Source of the DNA: DAOVGZ01 sp964477815
Lineage (GTDB): Bacteria; Babelota; Babeliae; Babelales; Vermiphilaceae
Length of the DNA: 6,577 nucleotides
Assembly (NCBI GenBank): GCA_964477815.1
Contig: CAYZEO010000040.1
Location: 1-6,577, forward strand
Direction: 5' to 3'
Below, one piece after another: positions 5,193 to 6,577 of the stretch. Every line of letters begins with the position of its first letter. Within the stretch, counting starts at the first letter, position 1. The notes under the pieces are model-generated. The model saw only the letters and a program-made list of their open reading frames with translations, did not search any database and had not been told where the DNA came from. The position numbers were made by a program, and so were the translations under genes.

Positions 5193-6577
5193 TTACAAGC
5201 TTTCTGTTTTTATACTTATAATTGGGGCTTCTGGATATTTCAATTTCAGATACACGCTATCAAATAAAAGCTCTACAATCCCTGAAAATTGAAAATATCC
5301 TTCAGGTATTTTTTTGTGAAAGTTATCCCATGTTACTTCTATTTTTTTTACTTGCGCTGCTTGCGATTTACTTAGTTTTTCCCATGGTTTTTCTAGGTCG
5401 TCCCATGATTTTGCTTTGTTAAGGATATCGAGCCTATAGTTTAATATTGTTAAGAGTTGAACTATGGTTTGGACAATTGTCGATATAGTTTTTTCTTCTT
5501 CGGGTTTCATTTTTGTTTTTTTGTTGATGTATATGCTTGTTTCTTTGGTTACTGTTTTCATTTTTTTAATAAGATTATTTATTGGAGGAAGAAGGTATTT
5601 TATATATTCTAGTTTGTCGCCTTTTTCTTTAATCACAGAGTCGTAACGTTTAGATATTGATTCTATAAAGTCAAATAGAGCCTTTCCCTTTATATCTAAC
5701 TGGGTTAGTATCCATCGTTTTCTACCAACAGTATTTTTCTCCGGTATGTATATTTTTTTCTTTAGATTCCTTTCGATTGTTTTTAAAAATTTTTTTTCTG
5801 TTTCTACAATAGTGGATTTTTTTAGTGCTATACGCGCAGAGGTTGTTTCTTTTATCCATTCACGTATTTTTTTTAAGGCCTGAGAGGCGTCTATTGGGTA
5901 AAATTTATTTGGTAAATTTTCATTATCTTTGTCCTGTTTTTTCTCTTTGTAATAATAGATCCCCTTGTGTTGACAAATGTATTCAGTCGAATCGTATTTA
6001 AATAAGTGTTTAAATTGGGGATGTTTTCTTATTGCGACATTTGTTAATTCCACAGTTTTATTTGCTTGAAGTGGGTACTGAAAAAGGTAATGTTTTTCGT
6101 AGTCATAAAAGTCATCATCCTCATCATCAGAGAGATCATCATCAGAGAGATCATCATCATTATCTTCTTCTTCTTCTTCTTCTTCTTCTTTTATTTTTTT
6201 TACCTTCATGATATTTCTATTAATTGATAATTTTTCAAAAAAATAAAGTTTTGATGTCGCTGTGTCGCTGGGGAATCCTATATTTTCCAGTATTTTTTTA
6301 AGATTAATTTGTCGATCGCTTAAAAAGGTTATTTCTTTGAAAAAGTGATGCGAGTTCCCAGGAATTATCGAAAAGATTGTTGGCTTGGATGTGCTAAAGT
6401 TTTCTATTTTTATGGGCAAATTAATAATACTTGGGTAAATAAGTATAAGTTTTGTTTCCGGTTTTATTGGGTATGTGATTTTTTGTTTTTTATTTTTATT
6501 AAATTGTTCAATTTCATATTTGATTAGTCGTGGGTATGTTATGACTTCTGTTGTATCTGTTACGGGAACAGCCCTGA
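5193..6577 (-). CDS. Large Lys-rich protein with acidic tract, 5'-truncated by the window edge
   Basis: The reading frame is open without a stop from TAA 5195-5193 to the right edge, giving at least 460 residues. No ATG occurs in the 52 codons before the TTG at 6419, so that TTG is very unlikely to be the start and the N terminus lies outside. Visible parts (numbered from the edge): a Tyr-Pro-rich beta-like region (1-55) with ITYP, ITYP and IYP spaced about 12-21 residues; a mixed region to about 128; an acidic tract (130-160) of Glu, then Asp with two Leu-Ser interruptions; a segment with YICQHKGIYYYK (around 205); and a long helical lysine-rich C-terminal half (KKIREWIKETTSARIALKK, ETEKKFLKTIERNLKKK, TISTIVQTIVQLLTILNYRLDIL). 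No catalytic motif or known domain is recognised. Its composition matches the next gene downstream on the same strand, suggesting the same class of exported or surface proteins; a signal peptide cannot be checked. Confidence 0.75.
   Translation of the reverse strand, partial: RAVPVTDTTEVITYPRLIKYEIEQFNKNKKQKITYPIKPETKLILIYPSIINLPIKIENFSTSKPTIFSIIPGNSHHFFKEITFLSDRQINLKKILENIGFPSDTATSKLYFFEKLSINRNIMKVKKIKEEEEEEEEDNDDDLSDDDLSDDEDDDFYDYEKHYLFQYPLQANKTVELTNVAIRKHPQFKHLFKYDSTEYICQHKGIYYYKEKKQDKDNENLPNKFYPIDASQALKKIREWIKETTSARIALKKSTIVETEKKFLKTIERNLKKKIYIPEKNTVGRKRWILTQLDIKGKALFDFIESISKRYDSVIKEKGDKLEYIKYLLPPINNLIKKMKTVTKETSIYINKKTKMKPEEEKTISTIVQTIVQLLTILNYRLDILNKAKSWDDLEKPWEKLSKSQAAQVKKIEVTWDNFHKKIPEGYFQFSGIVELLFDSVYLKLKYPEAPIISIKTESL
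6121..6190 (-). repeat. Compound microsatellite encoding an acidic tract
   Basis: On the plus strand, two perfect copies of the 15-base unit TCATCATCAGAGAGA (6121-6135, 6136-6150) and a 9-base partial third copy are followed by about eight TTC triplets (6165-6188). On the coding strand these give a run of Glu followed by DDDLS repeats. Both unit lengths are multiples of three, so changes in copy number preserve the frame. Confidence 0.85.

Noticed and set aside
6121..6190. Repeats as a CRISPR array
   Set aside because: Repeat units are 3 and 15 bases, contiguous, in frame within a gene and without spacers.
6345..6527. Plus-strand 60-residue frame with a hydrophobic end
   Set aside because: It is antisense to the open minus-strand gene, has no ribosome site and is Phe-rich, as expected of the reverse of a Lys-rich coding strand.

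Overview
The window is AT-rich and densely packed, and it uses the standard code (TAA, TAG and TGA all act as stops). It holds seven genes. At least five of the six complete ones appear to be made with N-terminal export signals. This includes two enzyme types that normally work in the cytoplasm: a family-2 glycosyltransferase and a SAM-dependent methyltransferase-like protein. AT richness, small secreted proteins of no known family, exported GT2 and methyltransferase, and low-complexity Lys/Glu/Asp-rich proteins suggest a host-associated bacterium. A member of the Dependentiae (TM6) type is my best guess, but this is inference from gene style and no marker gene is present.

Layout. (1) 55-987, plus strand: exported GT2 glycosyltransferase. 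(2) 865-1839, minus strand: exported methyltransferase-like protein, converging on gene 1 with a 123-bp antisense overlap. (3) 1840-2038: divergent promoter region. (4) 2039-4293, plus strand: a probable three-gene operon of two small secreted proteins of unknown function, then a fused methyltransferase-glycosyltransferase with a degenerate SAM motif. A terminator-like hairpin lies inside the first codons of the fused gene. (5) 4319-5040, minus strand: a secreted Lys-rich, acidic-tract, coiled-coil protein. Its signal peptide and body are in different frames, separated at a run of seven A. (6) 5193 to the right edge, minus strand: the 3' part of a large Lys-rich protein with a microsatellite-encoded acidic tract. 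It is open to the edge, so its true start lies outside.

Functional reading. Genes 1, 2 and 5 are glycan or sugar-transfer and methylation enzymes. Two carry export signals although their donor substrates (nucleotide sugars, SAM) are cytoplasmic, which would make sense if they act inside a host cell. The right-hand genes look like rapidly evolving exported structural or effector-type proteins whose coding repeats can change length in steps of three bases. Homopolymer A runs sit at two places where a one-base slip would 'repair' a gene (the frame break of gene 6 and the run-on tail of gene 1). This raises transcriptional slippage or assembly error as a common explanation. No RNA genes, insertion sequences, CRISPR arrays or phage genes were seen.
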